Below are positions 38,880 to 48,732 of a stretch of DNA of 64,000 bases, piece after piece. Position 1 is the stretch's first letter; the number at the start of each line of letters is the position of its first letter. The stretch spans positions 1 to 64,000 of the forward strand of contig WBZZ01000454.1 of assembly GCA_019918135.1 (NCBI GenBank), given 5' to 3'. This DNA is from Paulinella micropora. Lineage: Eukaryota; Cercozoa; Imbricatea; Euglyphida; Paulinellidae. The notes under the pieces were generated by a model. That model made no database searches and was not told the origin of the DNA. It worked only from the letters and a program-made list of their open reading frames with translations. The position numbers and the translations under genes were made by a program.

Positions 38880-40261
38880 AGTACGCCTTCGATGTCTGGC
38901 GTGCCCCCGTATCGCAGCTCACCAAGCTGGAGGCAGCAATGCTGCGCCCCATGAGGATGATTCTCGGCATCAGCCCTAAGACAAGCAAGTGGATTACACT
39001 CTTTCTGGCGCGCTCTTTGAGTGCGGAGCGTTTGCGGCGGGCGGCGCAACTGAAGTTCTATGGACGGCTGCGTGTTCTACCGGAGAAGCGATTTCCTGTC
39101 ATCGCATCTCAAGTCAAATCCGACTGGACTGCGGAGGCCGAAGGCGCTATCAGGGACTCAATGGATCTACAACAAGGGCTTCAGGAGCTCCTAAATAGCT
39201 CAGAGAAGGACCTCGAGGGTTGGTGTTCGACTGTGGACAAGTGGGCCCTTCAGCAGGACGTCAAGATGGTGCAGCAACTGATGTGGGACAAGCGAGAGGC
39301 AGGCAGCGATCTTACTGATGGCCTGCGAGTCATCCTAAGACAAGTCTTTGGAACTAAGGAGTTCCCAAGATGGGTAGCCCTTGATGATGCGCATTATAAT
39401 CTGCTTCGGAGAAGGTTGCTCAGCTGCAACAACCGCCTTCGGTTGTACCGCAGCAAGTTGGTCAGTGGCATGTCCCCTCGCTGCTTCTGTTGTCATGATG
39501 ATGTCAATGAGTCCCTTGCGCACTTCTTATGGGATTGCCCCATGCATGAGGGGAGACGTAAGCAGCTGTTGCTGAGTATGCAGAGGCTCGGTGGCATGGC
39601 TGTGGGGGGTGCTGAGGGGGATGGAGGGAGTGAGGAGGGTGGTGAGGTCGTAGGCGGTGAGGTTGTGGTGGAGGATGTGTTGCTTGGGCGGGAGCGGGAG
39701 GGCTCTGTGCGGCAGGGTTGGGATGATATGTCGCCTGTGGATCAATCACGATTGTTTTGTAAGCTTTTTCAGGGGAAGTCGCGCTTCCGCAGTAACTTTA
39801 GGCTTGCTGCGTTGTTAGGGGTTACAGCGTTGCGTCCCCCTCCAAAGTTGGATGTGTTGTTTGGATCATATGTGTCTGAGTGTTGGTCTGCTAGGGAGGG
39901 TAAAAGGGAGGAGCTTGGGGTGGATGATGGGGGTGAGGAGGTGATTGACCTCACTGAGGTTCCATCAGCTTCTGTCCCACCCTCTCCCCCAAGTGACGTT
40001 GATGTTGCGCGGCGCGGCCGTCCGCGCAGTGTGGACGTCCTGGCTAGAGAGAGGGGTTCGGGAGCGCAGCGTAGTGTCTCCGAGTTCTTCTCTTCAGCTA
40101 ACACCCTCGCATCTAGCTCTTCATGCACTTCACAGCCCCCATCTGCCCCTGCTGTTGCTGTTGCTGCTATGTCTGTTTGGTGTTCTGACAATGCGTTGGG
40201 ATCGGCTGATCCCGGTGACCCAATGGAGGCACATGTCCAGGATCTGGATCTGATGCTATAG
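38849..40261 (+). CDS. LINE copy 1: C-terminal domain with zinc knuckle, SIM-like and PIP-like motifs
   Basis: 470 codons in the third frame. AKLKYAFDVWRAPVSQLTKL continues the thumb. RCFCCHDDVNESLAHFLWDCP (residues ~210-230) is the C-x2-C ... H ... C knuckle found at the end of many LINE proteins. After a Gly/Glu/Val-rich low-complexity stretch comes VIDLTEV (residues 365-371; 39941-39961), a consensus SUMO-interaction motif with an acidic flank, and QRSVSEFF (residues 407-414; 40067-40090), which fits Q-x-x-(hydrophobic)-x-x-F-F, a PCNA-interacting box. The Ser-rich end follows. Stop at 40261 is 13 bp before the 3' end. Confidence 0.82.
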   Translation: MLESTCGAKLKYAFDVWRAPVSQLTKLEAAMLRPMRMILGISPKTSKWITLFLARSLSAERLRRAAQLKFYGRLRVLPEKRFPVIASQVKSDWTAEAEGAIRDSMDLQQGLQELLNSSEKDLEGWCSTVDKWALQQDVKMVQQLMWDKREAGSDLTDGLRVILRQVFGTKEFPRWVALDDAHYNLLRRRLLSCNNRLRLYRSKLVSGMSPRCFCCHDDVNESLAHFLWDCPMHEGRRKQLLLSMQRLGGMAVGGAEGDGGSEEGGEVVGGEVVVEDVLLGREREGSVRQGWDDMSPVDQSRLFCKLFQGKSRFRSNFRLAALLGVTALRPPPKLDVLFGSYVSECWSAREGKREELGVDDGGEEVIDLTEVPSASVPPSPPSDVDVARRGRPRSVDVLARERGSGAQRSVSEFFSSANTLASSSSCTSQPPSAPAVAVAAMSVWCSDNALGSADPGDPMEAHVQDLDLML

Positions 40262-40273
40262 TCTGAGGAAGCC

Positions 40274-40309
<36 letters not shown>

Positions 40310-40320
40310 ATTATTATTCA

Positions 40321-40360
<40 letters not shown>

Positions 40361-40890
40361 CTTGGAGTGTTGACTGTGACATATTTGAGGGAAATCCCGA
40401 TGAAAAAACCTAGTCACACTTGCTAAACAGAGTTCCAGCCCGATGTCCTCAAGGCGTTAAACTGTGACGCCAACTCATAACCCTTTGGTGGTAGATGCTG
40501 GGGAGGAGGGTCGTTGCGCGCGTAAAAGATCTTAAACTCTGCATATGCTGGTTGATAGCCCAGGACCCAGCAGACACCAGATTGTTATGGGTGGGGTTTC
40601 GATGCAGCTCTAGCAACCGCGCTTGGTGTATGCACTTGCACATTCGGTGACGTCTTGCAAGAGGTTGCTGGGACTGCGGAATAACCTCTTCTTAGTGCAG
40701 TCTTGCCCTCAGGAGCTCCATCGGCGGCCCCGATCATCAGGCGAGAGACTGACACGGGGGGGTGGAGGACCTCGAACAAGGGTATTGGAGGCTTATGTCC
40801 GTTGAGGATATGCCATTAGCTGCATCAGTACGCCTCAGATATAGTATTATTATTATTAATATTATTATTATTATTATTATCATTATTATT
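40361..40890 (+). repeat. RepB full copy between the two LINEs
   Basis: 484 bp from CTTGGAGTGTTGACTG to CAGATATAG (40844), then an ATT-rich tract. It follows directly on the ATT tail of LINE copy 1. Confidence 0.8.
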
Positions 40891-41064
40891 TAGGGAGTAC
40901 ATAGGCCATCGGTCCTTTCCATGGGCTGATTGGTATAAAGCTCCTAGAGTAATGTTCTATGCCGTCACTTCCTTTATTCCACCGATTGGTGTGGAGACTT
41001 TCCTTATGGAATGGAGGACTGGATGCACATGGCCTTTTGGCTCAGCAATTGGCAGGAGATACAC

Positions 41065-41098
<34 letters not shown>
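40891..41098 (+). repeat. Unnamed segment (family D) with ATT tail
   Basis: About 174 bp (TAGGGAGTACATAGG to GGCAGGAGATACAC) bounded by ATT tracts on both sides, then LINE copy 2 begins. Not recognised. Confidence 0.5.
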
Positions 41099-41099
<1 letters not shown>

Positions 41100-42091
41100 T
41101 GGAGGGGTGCACAAGATGGCACTCCATGGGAAGAGGAGGTGGTTGGGCCTCTCCCCACGAAGGTGACCGCTTGGGGAGGGCGGTCACCGGGATATGCGCA
41201 ACTCTCAACCGGGCATTTACTCGGTAGGGGTTCGGCCAGGCAGGTTGTGGGGTTGTCTGTTGGATTGTTGGTTGGCTCGTTTTCTTGGCTGTTGGTTTGG
41301 GTCTGGTTTCCTGGTTAGCCCATTTTCGCCGAATTTCCTGCCGAGTAAATGCCTGGGGGCTTCCAGTTCCGGTTTGGTGATCTTGTTGAGGTGAGCATTC
41401 GGAGGAAACAGTACCGAGATGGGTTGAAGATAGGATTCACATTGAGCCGAGATGGGGCCGAGTTGATATGTTCCAACTCGGCTCCATTTCGGCTTCATGT
41501 TAATCCTATCTTCATCCTATCTGGGTTTTGTCTCCTCCCTATCTTCGCTTCTTCGGGATTGCCTAACTGGAATACATGATGACGCGCACGTTGGAGAGGG
41601 GCTTCAGTCGGCTCCAATGCCTTGCCAGTGCCTTGCTGCATTGCCGTGCCTTGCCCCATGCATTCACACCCTCCACCGTTGCATTTCTAACTGAGCAGCT
41701 TCGGCTGGGATTACTATACTTGTCTGTAAAGACCCTATAGGTACCGCTAGGTTCGCGCCTTCTATACCCACGTGGGGGAAGGAGTTTCAGCGGCACGCCG
41801 TCCGATCTGGCTCCACTCGGGGACACCCGTACCTCATGATGTGTATTGTTAGGAGCAGCTGAAAGTCCATAAGGCATGAGAGTAGAGGCGTTGGCGATGC
41901 GATGGAGAGTGTGTGTAGTGCCTGAGGCAGGTTCTGGCGACGCTGGGGGTGCTGGCGGGCGCCGAAGGGCACGAAGCGACGCGGCAGCGTCCAGTGACAC
42001 CGGCGGAAATGCGTGTAGTGTGTGTTGCAGATACCGCCGATGCTATTTGCATGGGCGGGCGCTTTCCTCGGCGTAAAGAGGCGCGGCGGTG

Positions 42092-43771
42092 ATGGCCAGC
42101 GACATTGGCCGTCTACTACTCTCAATGGATTACAAATACGCGAAGCACGGAGCTACCACTATGGCCCTTATGGGACAAGGTAGAATCGCCGAAGACCTGG
42201 ACAATCCCCGTGGGAATGCATCTTCGACGGGCTCTGGCCCGATGGCCCAGGATGGGAGGATGAGGGCTCGCGTATATGACCGAATTCCTGAACCACGTGG
42301 AGAGGCTATCTTAGCTGCGCCTCATCCTTCCTCCCCAAACCTGGCACACGGGTCGGCGCTTCAACATAAGCCGAGCGGCGCTATATGGCAGATGGCACCG
42401 CCGCCTCGACAGTACCGGCGGGTAGATCGGTACGACAAGGACGGGCGTAATCTGATTGTCTGGGGGCTCTCAGAACGCGCCAATCTACAGGAGATCGCCT
42501 CCAAAATGAGCGGTCTTGGTCTGGTGGTCCCGGTAATGGAGTGGCAAGGCCAGCGAATGTCGCGTCACCTGGAGCTGGTCTACGAGGACGATGACAGCAG
42601 GCAGACGGCGTTGCAGCAATTCAAACATCTCAAATTCTTCGGCAGAGGGGTCAATGTGGCCCTTGGGCGCAGGTTCAGGGACAGGGAACGTGTCCGAAGG
42701 CTTATTCGCATCCATCTGCGTGGGGAAGCGGCGGTCCGGAAGGAGGAAGCTGCGACGGGATATCGCGTCTTGCCTCTGCATGAAGAATGTGTCGATGATG
42801 TGCAGGTGGTGTCTTCAGAATTGGCTGCCGATGCACCTAAGTGTGTGTCTGAGTGTGCTGATGTGCATGTGGTGCCCCTGCATTCGGCGGCCAGTGCAGT
42901 GGGGGACCAACCTGCGCAAGCACCTGCAGAGGGGGGCAGCACGAGGGCGGAAGCCAAGCGCGGCCGTCGGGTCCGGAAACGAGCCAAGAAGCACCGCTCC
43001 AAGCAGTTCGATACCGGCTTCAAGCTACTCGTCGCGAGTCACAACTGGCAGGGTAAAACGGGATACGACAACGTAGGCACGGCGGAATGGGCATCATTCT
43101 ACAAGCACGAGGGCTGGCTAGTCATCGGGGCTCAGGAGCACCGCATGGGCAAGAAGCAACTTTCCAAATGCAGCCTGGATGGATTCCGGATTTTTGGAAA
43201 ACCTGCGGAGGTCAGCGAGAAAAATCGCTGCAAGGGTGGGGTTCTATTCGCGGTGGCTAACTTCCTTGGTCCGCATTGCAACCTGGTGTCAGCCCCCGTC
43301 GACCACCGGCAGCAAGTGTGGCTGCGTATCGCCTCGGGTGTTACCGGCGCTCAGGATATCTATGTGGGCAACGGCTACTTTCCCCAGGAAACGCAGGAAG
43401 AAGAGTCGTCAGAGGCGTATGCGGCCTGGCAGGCAGCTATAGCTTTTTTTGGAGCCAAAGGTCTTGTGGTCACGGTGGCGGATGCCAACGCGAAGCTCGG
43501 GCCGGCATGCAGCCGAAAAGAGGAGGGCATCGTCGGTCAGCACGGGGAGGTCGATGATAAGGGAGCACCGGTACGTTCGGAGAACGGCAAGAGACTCGCG
43601 GCTGTCCTCGTCGCTACGGGCCTGCGAAATCTGAGCGGCTTCTCGTGCCCAGTGGAAGGGTCCTACTGGTGGTCCCGGCGTGAGCAGCGCGGCATGGGCA
43701 CAGCTCCTCGATTACATCTGCGCGTCGCCTGGCTTGGCATCTGGAGCAAAGTTCGGAGTATGCGAAGATGA
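42092..43771 (+). CDS. LINE copy 2: N-terminal region and endonuclease
   Basis: Same as 35162-36841 in copy 1 with a few substitutions near the N-terminus (for example Gly/Arg and Arg/Gln changes). RRM-like and endonuclease motifs are unchanged. Confidence 0.83.
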   Translation: MASDIGRLLLSMDYKYAKHGATTMALMGQGRIAEDLDNPRGNASSTGSGPMAQDGRMRARVYDRIPEPRGEAILAAPHPSSPNLAHGSALQHKPSGAIWQMAPPPRQYRRVDRYDKDGRNLIVWGLSERANLQEIASKMSGLGLVVPVMEWQGQRMSRHLELVYEDDDSRQTALQQFKHLKFFGRGVNVALGRRFRDRERVRRLIRIHLRGEAAVRKEEAATGYRVLPLHEECVDDVQVVSSELAADAPKCVSECADVHVVPLHSAASAVGDQPAQAPAEGGSTRAEAKRGRRVRKRAKKHRSKQFDTGFKLLVASHNWQGKTGYDNVGTAEWASFYKHEGWLVIGAQEHRMGKKQLSKCSLDGFRIFGKPAEVSEKNRCKGGVLFAVANFLGPHCNLVSAPVDHRQQVWLRIASGVTGAQDIYVGNGYFPQETQEEESSEAYAAWQAAIAFFGAKGLVVTVADANAKLGPACSRKEEGIVGQHGEVDDKGAPVRSENGKRLAAVLVATGLRNLSGFSCPVEGSYWWSRREQRGMGTAPRLHLRVAWLGIWSKVRSMRR

Positions 43772-45377
43772 TCTTGATACGGACCACAAGGCAGTATGGG
43801 CCGAACTGACGTGGAGCGGCCAGCGCCGGCCAAAGCGGGCTGCGAAACCTTACAGGTCCTTTCGTGTTGATAAGCTTATTGGTGCTGGTGTCTCGGGTAA
43901 TGATCACGCTGCGAAGCAAGCGCTGGATTATCTACGCGACAAGTTCGATGACGTATTCCAGCATTGCCTACAGAAGCTTGGAGTGCACCAGCTGCCTGCG
44001 CTTGACCTATCGGGTGGTGCCGACAGCCAACGGGTGGTAGATGACGTCACCGAGCGAGTGGCGCAGTCCTTCCGAATGGCGGCGCACCGGGTCCTTGGCT
44101 CCAGATGTATACGACCCCGTTTCACCAACAATTGGTTCGACGGGGAGCTAAAGGAGCTCATTCAGCAGCGCCGGGAGGCCTACGCAGCATACAGGAGGGA
44201 TGAATCGAATGCGGAAGCCCGTCTGAATTGGCTACGGCTCCGCAAGCAAATTCGGAAGGCAACTCGGGCCAAGAAGTCCGCCTCCTTCAAGCAAGTGCAG
44301 GAAGAAGCGGTCAAATGTCAACGCGAGCAATCCTCAAAGCGCTTTTGGCTACTCGCGAAGCGGCTTGGCGGGGCACGCAGAACGAAGGTCTCCGCGCCGG
44401 TGCAAAGGGAGGATGGCTCACTGGCGTGTACGCTGCCGGAAAAGGTCGCTCGGTGGGAGGAATTTCGGAAAAATTCGGTGAAGCCACGGGAAAATCCGGC
44501 AAGTGCGGCTGTTGTGGTGGAGTGCTGTGCAGAAGCAGGCTCGCTGGAGTGGGAGGAAGCCGAAGCTAAGCGGCAGTTCCACTGGAACGATCGCTTCAGA
44601 GATAAGGTGGCCCGGGCTATGAAGGAGCACGAAGTAGGTGAAGACACTTGCGAAGAGCTGGACAAGCCGCTCACGCAAGAGGAGGTCCTTGCAAGGCAAC
44701 GTGCCCTGAATAACCACAAAGCTTGTGGCGAGGACAAAGTGAAGAACGAGATGCTCAAGTATGGCTGCGCCTACATCAATGGCTACTTAACGCAGTACTT
44801 CAACTGGATTCGAGAAGCCGAGAGGACTCCAAATGCTTGGGGCAAGGGAATCATCGTCAATATCCCCAAGGGTGGGGATCCTACGGATCCTGACAACTGG
44901 AGGGATATCTCGATTATTAGTTGCCTTGGTAAGCTGTATCTGTCCTTATTAGCTACTCGTCTAACGCTCTTCGTGGATGGCCCGGATAAGCTACGTCCAG
45001 AGCAGGGAGGCTTCCGCCCGGGGCGTCGCACTACGGATCAGGTCTTTACCCTTTGGCAGAGGTTGAAGGGGCGTCAGCAGCAGAAGCGAGAGTCGTATGT
45101 CCTGTTCGTCGATCTACGCAAGGCTTTCCCGTCTGTTTGGAGAGATGGTCTATTTGAGAGGCTCTGGAAGCTGGGTGTAAGGGGCAAGTTCTGGCGCATG
45201 CTACGCAGGTGCTACGAGCAGATTTCGTCGCAAGTGCTAGTTGATGGAGCACTCACCCCCGAAGTACTGGAGGGTGTAGGCGTCCAACAGGGGTCCCTCT
45301 CTCTCCCACACTCTTCAACGTCTTCATGGATGAGCTGTGTGATCGGCTGGCGAGTGCCCTCAAGATCACGGATGTGA
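43680..45377 (+). pseudogene. LINE copy 2: reverse transcriptase, frameshifted
   Basis: Matches 36750-38879 of copy 1 up to GVQQGS, where one C of the CCCC run in GGGTCCCCTC is lost (around 45296). The remaining reverse transcriptase with YADD is open in another frame from 45326. This copy should therefore be inactive unless the base loss is a sequencing error. Confidence 0.85.
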
Positions 45378-45808
45378 AGCGGCTGAACGACATCAAGGCA
45401 CTTCTATACGCGGACGACGTGGCCCTCATCGCTCACAGTCGCACCGAGCTCCAGAAGATGGTCAATGTTGTGGCCAAGTTCGCGGAAGATTACCGGCTGG
45501 AAGTCAACTTGAAGCCCGGCAAGACGGAAATCATGCCCATTTACACGTCGAGCAAGGCGAAACGACCAAGTATCAGGGAGCGAGGTGAGCCCGTGGTGTG
45601 GTTTCGCGGCCAGAAGCTTTGTGTCACCAGTCAGTACAAGTACCTGGGAGTGGTTATCACCGACGACCTGAAGTGGAAGGAGCAGGCCCTGCGGGCTACG
45701 CGTGTCACTGAAGTCGCCACCGCAGGTTGGTACTCTTTGTGGTGTGCAGGTGAGACACAAGCTAGGTATCGTCTCATGTGCTGGAATCAACTTGTGGGGC
45801 CAAGCTGA
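45326..45808 (+). pseudogene. LINE copy 2: reverse transcriptase 3' part
   Basis: 160 codons with LLYADDVALIAHS and the thumb motifs, out of frame with the upstream part. It ends at the same GGGG site as in copy 1. Confidence 0.83.
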
Positions 45809-47190
45809 AGTACGCCTTCGATGTCTGGCGTGCCCCCGTATCGCAGCTCACCAAGCTGGAGGCAGCAATGCTGCGCCCCATGAGGATGATTCTCGGCATC
45901 AGCCCTAAGACAAGCAAGTGGATTACACTCTTTCTGGCGCGCTCTTTGAGTGCGGAGCGTTTGCGGCGGGCGGCGCAACTGAAGTTCTATGGACGGCTGC
46001 GTGTTCTACCGGAGAAGCGATTTCCTGTCATCGCATCTCAAGTCAAATCCGACTGGACTGCGGAGGCCGAAGGCGCTATCAGGGACTCAATGGATCTACA
46101 ACAAGGGCTTCAGGAGCTCCTAAATAGCTCAGAGAAGGACCTCGAGGGTTGGTGTTCGACTGTGGACAAGTGGGCCCTTCAGCAGGACGTCAAGATGGTG
46201 CAGCAACTGATGTGGGACAAGCGAGAGGCAGGCAGCGATCTTACTGATGGCCTGCGAGTCATCCTAAGACAAGTCTTTGGAACTAAGGAGTTCCCAAGAT
46301 GGGTAGCCCTTGATGATGCGCATTATAATCTGCTTCGGAGAAGGTTGCTCAGCTGCAACAACCGCCTTCGGTTGTACCGCAGCAAGTTGGTCAGTGGCAT
46401 GTCCCCTCGCTGCTTCTGTTGTCATGATGATGTCAATGAGTCCCTTGCGCACTTCTTATGGGATTGCCCCATGCATGAGGGGAGACGTAAGCAGCTGTTG
46501 CTGAGTATGCAGAGGCTCGGTGGCATGGCTGTGGGGGGTGCTGAGGGGGATGGAGGGAGTGAGGAGGGTGGTGAGGTCGTAGGCGGTGAGGTTGTGGTGG
46601 AGGATGTGTTGCTTGGGCGGGAGCGGGAGGGCTCTGTGCGGCAGGGTTGGGATGATATGTCGCCTGTGGATCAATCACGATTGTTTTGTAAGCTTTTTCA
46701 GGGGAAGTCGCGCTTCCGCAGTAACTTTAGGCTTGCTGCGTTGTTAGGGGTTACAGCGTTGCGTCCCCCTCCAAAGTTGGATGTGTCGTTTGGATCATAT
46801 GTGTCTGAGTGTTGGTCTGCTAGGGAGGGTAAAAGGGAGGAGCTTGGGGTGGAGGATGGGGGCGAGGAGGTGATTGACCTCACTGAGGTTCCATCAGCTT
46901 CTGTCCCACCCTCTCCCCCAAGTGACGTTGATGTTGCGCGGCGCGGCCGTCCGCGCAGTGTGGACGTCCTGGCTAGAGAGAGGGGTTCGGGAGCGCAGCG
47001 TAGTGTCTCCGAGTTCTTCTCTTCAGCTAACACCCTCGCATCTAGCTCTTCATGCACTTCACAGCCCCCATCTGCCCCTGCTGTTGCTGTTGCTGCTATG
47101 TCTGTTTGGTGTTCTGACAATGCGTTGGGATCGGCTGATCCCGGCGACCCAATGGAGGCACATGTCCAGGATCTGGATCTGATGCTATAG
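45778..47190 (+). CDS. LINE copy 2: C-terminal domain
   Basis: 470 codons as in copy 1. The zinc knuckle, VIDLTEV (46870-46890) and QRSVSEFF (46996-47019) are all unchanged. Only a few substitutions are seen (for example Leu/Ser and Asp/Glu before VIDLTEV). Confidence 0.82.
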   Translation: MLESTCGAKLKYAFDVWRAPVSQLTKLEAAMLRPMRMILGISPKTSKWITLFLARSLSAERLRRAAQLKFYGRLRVLPEKRFPVIASQVKSDWTAEAEGAIRDSMDLQQGLQELLNSSEKDLEGWCSTVDKWALQQDVKMVQQLMWDKREAGSDLTDGLRVILRQVFGTKEFPRWVALDDAHYNLLRRRLLSCNNRLRLYRSKLVSGMSPRCFCCHDDVNESLAHFLWDCPMHEGRRKQLLLSMQRLGGMAVGGAEGDGGSEEGGEVVGGEVVVEDVLLGREREGSVRQGWDDMSPVDQSRLFCKLFQGKSRFRSNFRLAALLGVTALRPPPKLDVSFGSYVSECWSAREGKREELGVEDGGEEVIDLTEVPSASVPPSPPSDVDVARRGRPRSVDVLARERGSGAQRSVSEFFSSANTLASSSSCTSQPPSAPAVAVAAMSVWCSDNALGSADPGDPMEAHVQDLDLML

Positions 47191-47202
47191 TCTGAGGAAG
47201 CC

Positions 47203-47245
<43 letters not shown>

Positions 47246-47442
47246 GGACACCGTGATAGCCCAGTGGTCAAGTTCTACCATCTGGGCCCTGTCGCCAGTT
47301 CGATTCCCGTCGGTGCCACCAGTATTTTCATTGAACATACCGGTCCGTCTGGAAGTGTTGGAACTGCCCTTGCGGGGGTGTCATTAGAGCCTATCGTCAA
47401 TTCTTCGTACTCCCCTCACGGGTGAGACGATGGAGGCGCATG
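47246..47442 (+). mobile_element. SINE copy 8, 3'-incomplete
   Basis: Starts at GGACACCG in the tail of LINE copy 2, has only one unit of the internal 35-bp repeat, and stops at GGAGGCGCATG, without the last part and the ATT tail. Right end of the non-LTR array. Confidence 0.85.
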
Positions 47443-47635
47443 AATAATAATAACTTTAAACAAGTCAGTCATAATAATAATAAATAAGCTCAAATAATGT
47501 CCAAATTCGTTATCTAAAAGCTAGTTACTCATATCGTCGCGAGTCTCTGTATGGAAATTCAGATGCAAGCCTGATAGCTCGTCTTTTGTCCTGTGTTTTT
47601 TTTTTTGTTTTTTTTTGGTTTTTTTTTTGGATCTA

Positions 47636-47777
47636 GTAGTAGTAGTAGTTTAATAGGAAAGCAATCTAGTCTGATCTGGCAATTTGCTACTACTACTCAG
47701 ACACCAGCCACCTTATTTTTGTTTTAGGTTGCACCTTTAGCTTGTTTCTACATGGTTTTTTCCTTACTACTACTACT
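47636..47777. repeat. Inverted (TAG)n / (TAC)n trinucleotide tracts
   Basis: (TAG)n near 47636-47650 faces CTACTACTACT near 47684-47697 and (TAC)n near 47766-47779. The tracts are complementary and can fold back. The flanks (47443-47635) have AAT repeats and long T-runs but no gene. Confidence 0.5.
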
Positions 47778-47986
47778 ACTATGAGTGTGAGGCGAGCAAA
47801 CAGTGAGCCATAATTCACACTCGAAATAAAAAGTGAGGCAGCATGGCTGACCCATCGAAACCAGTGAAACCTACTCCATCGAGTGACGAAATGTCATTCG
47901 ACTTGAAAAAAAACATTTGCTAACCTCGCTCCTAGACCTCGAGCTGAACTAGCTATAGCTCATGATCATGATCATGATCAATTGCA

Positions 47987-48259
47987 ATGCAATGTTACTC
48001 TTTTGCAATTGACAATATTAATTTTGCAAAAATCAAGTTCCGACAAACATTCAAGGTCTCAAACAAGATCACTGCCCTAATCTTGACTGCAGTGGGGAGT
48101 GCTAACGTGGACAACAACATGACGTCCTGGGTAACAAAAATTGGAAATGAACTGAAAATCAAGACGCAAGTAGTAGGCGAGACCAATAGCACACTATATG
48201 ACCGGATAGCTATACTAGGTTCAATTCATGCATTGAAAAATTTTCAATGCATGCATTAA
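47987..48259 (+). CDS. Possible short exon or ORF, unrecognised
   Basis: 90 codons with mixed composition (FKVSNKITALILTAVGSANV, SWVTKIGNELKIKTQVVGET) not obviously repeat-derived. Its start lies next to a TGATCATGATCA stretch and its end runs into the palindromic repeat field. A short ATG-initiated ORF at 47843-47923 (MADPSKPVKPTPSSDEM) lies just upstream. Together they could be exons of a host gene, or chance. Confidence 0.2.
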   Translation: MQCYSFAIDNINFAKIKFRQTFKVSNKITALILTAVGSANVDNNMTSWVTKIGNELKIKTQVVGETNSTLYDRIAILGSIHALKNFQCMH

Positions 48260-48732
48260 AAAAATTTCAATACATACATTGAAATTTCAATGCATGCATT
48301 GAAATTTCAATGCATTGAAAAATTTTCAATGCTTTTTCAATGCACGCATCTAATTGCATCAGAGTTTTTCAATGCATGCATTGAAATTTTGAGTCATGCA
48401 TGGATGTTAACGTTAGCAATGCATCCTAGTTAACGGGCCTAGTTAACATGCTAGGGGTTCAATAAAAATACAGGAGTCTGGAGTCAACGATTTCAATGCA
48501 TGCATTTAAATGATTTTCAATGCATGCATTGAAATTTCAATGTATCATGCATTGAAATTTCAGTGCATCATGCATTGAAATTTCAACGCATGCATTAAAA
48601 AAAATTCAATGCCTGCATTGAATTATTTTCAATGCATGCGTTGAAATATAAAAGTAAATTTCCAATGCATGCTTTGAGATTTCAATGCATGCATCGAAAA
48701 GTAATGGCGATGCATGCATTAACACTTCAAAG
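48228..48732. repeat. Palindromic CAATGCATGCATTGAAATT repeat field
   Basis: More than a dozen copies of a self-complementary core (AATGCATGCATT) separated by GAAATTTC-like palindromes. The copies vary and spacing is irregular. About 90 bp in the middle (48395-48485) carry GTTAAC-containing direct repeats instead. Confidence 0.8.

Larger units (their letters stand above)
34169..40359 (+). mobile_element. APE-type LINE, full-length copy 1
   Basis: 6,106 bp from CTGGAGGGGTGCACAAG to GAGGAAGCCT plus an interrupted ATT tail to 40359. It has a ~990-bp structured 5' leader, then an N-terminal region with an RRM-like segment, an apurinic-type endonuclease, a reverse transcriptase with YADD, a C-terminal zinc knuckle and a Ser-rich tail. 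Coding is split over three overlapping frames at two sites that copy 2 shares. GC-rich (well above the AT-rich surroundings). Clade not assigned: domain order fits the CR1/Jockey/Tad/RTE side of LINEs with APE endonuclease, not the site-specific RLE group. Confidence 0.92.
41099..47245 (+). mobile_element. APE-type LINE, full-length copy 2
   Basis: 6,105 bp, near-identical to copy 1 (differences are scattered single bases and a few 1-bp indels), plus ATT tail. It shares both coding-frame changes of copy 1 and has one more within the reverse transcriptase. The 5' and 3' ends are identical to copy 1. The youngest elements of the array after SINE copy 8, which sits in its tail. Confidence 0.92.

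Noticed and set aside
39504-40191. Minus-strand ORFs opposite the LINE C-terminus
   Set aside because: Pro/His/Ser-rich shadows of the GC-rich plus-strand coding region.
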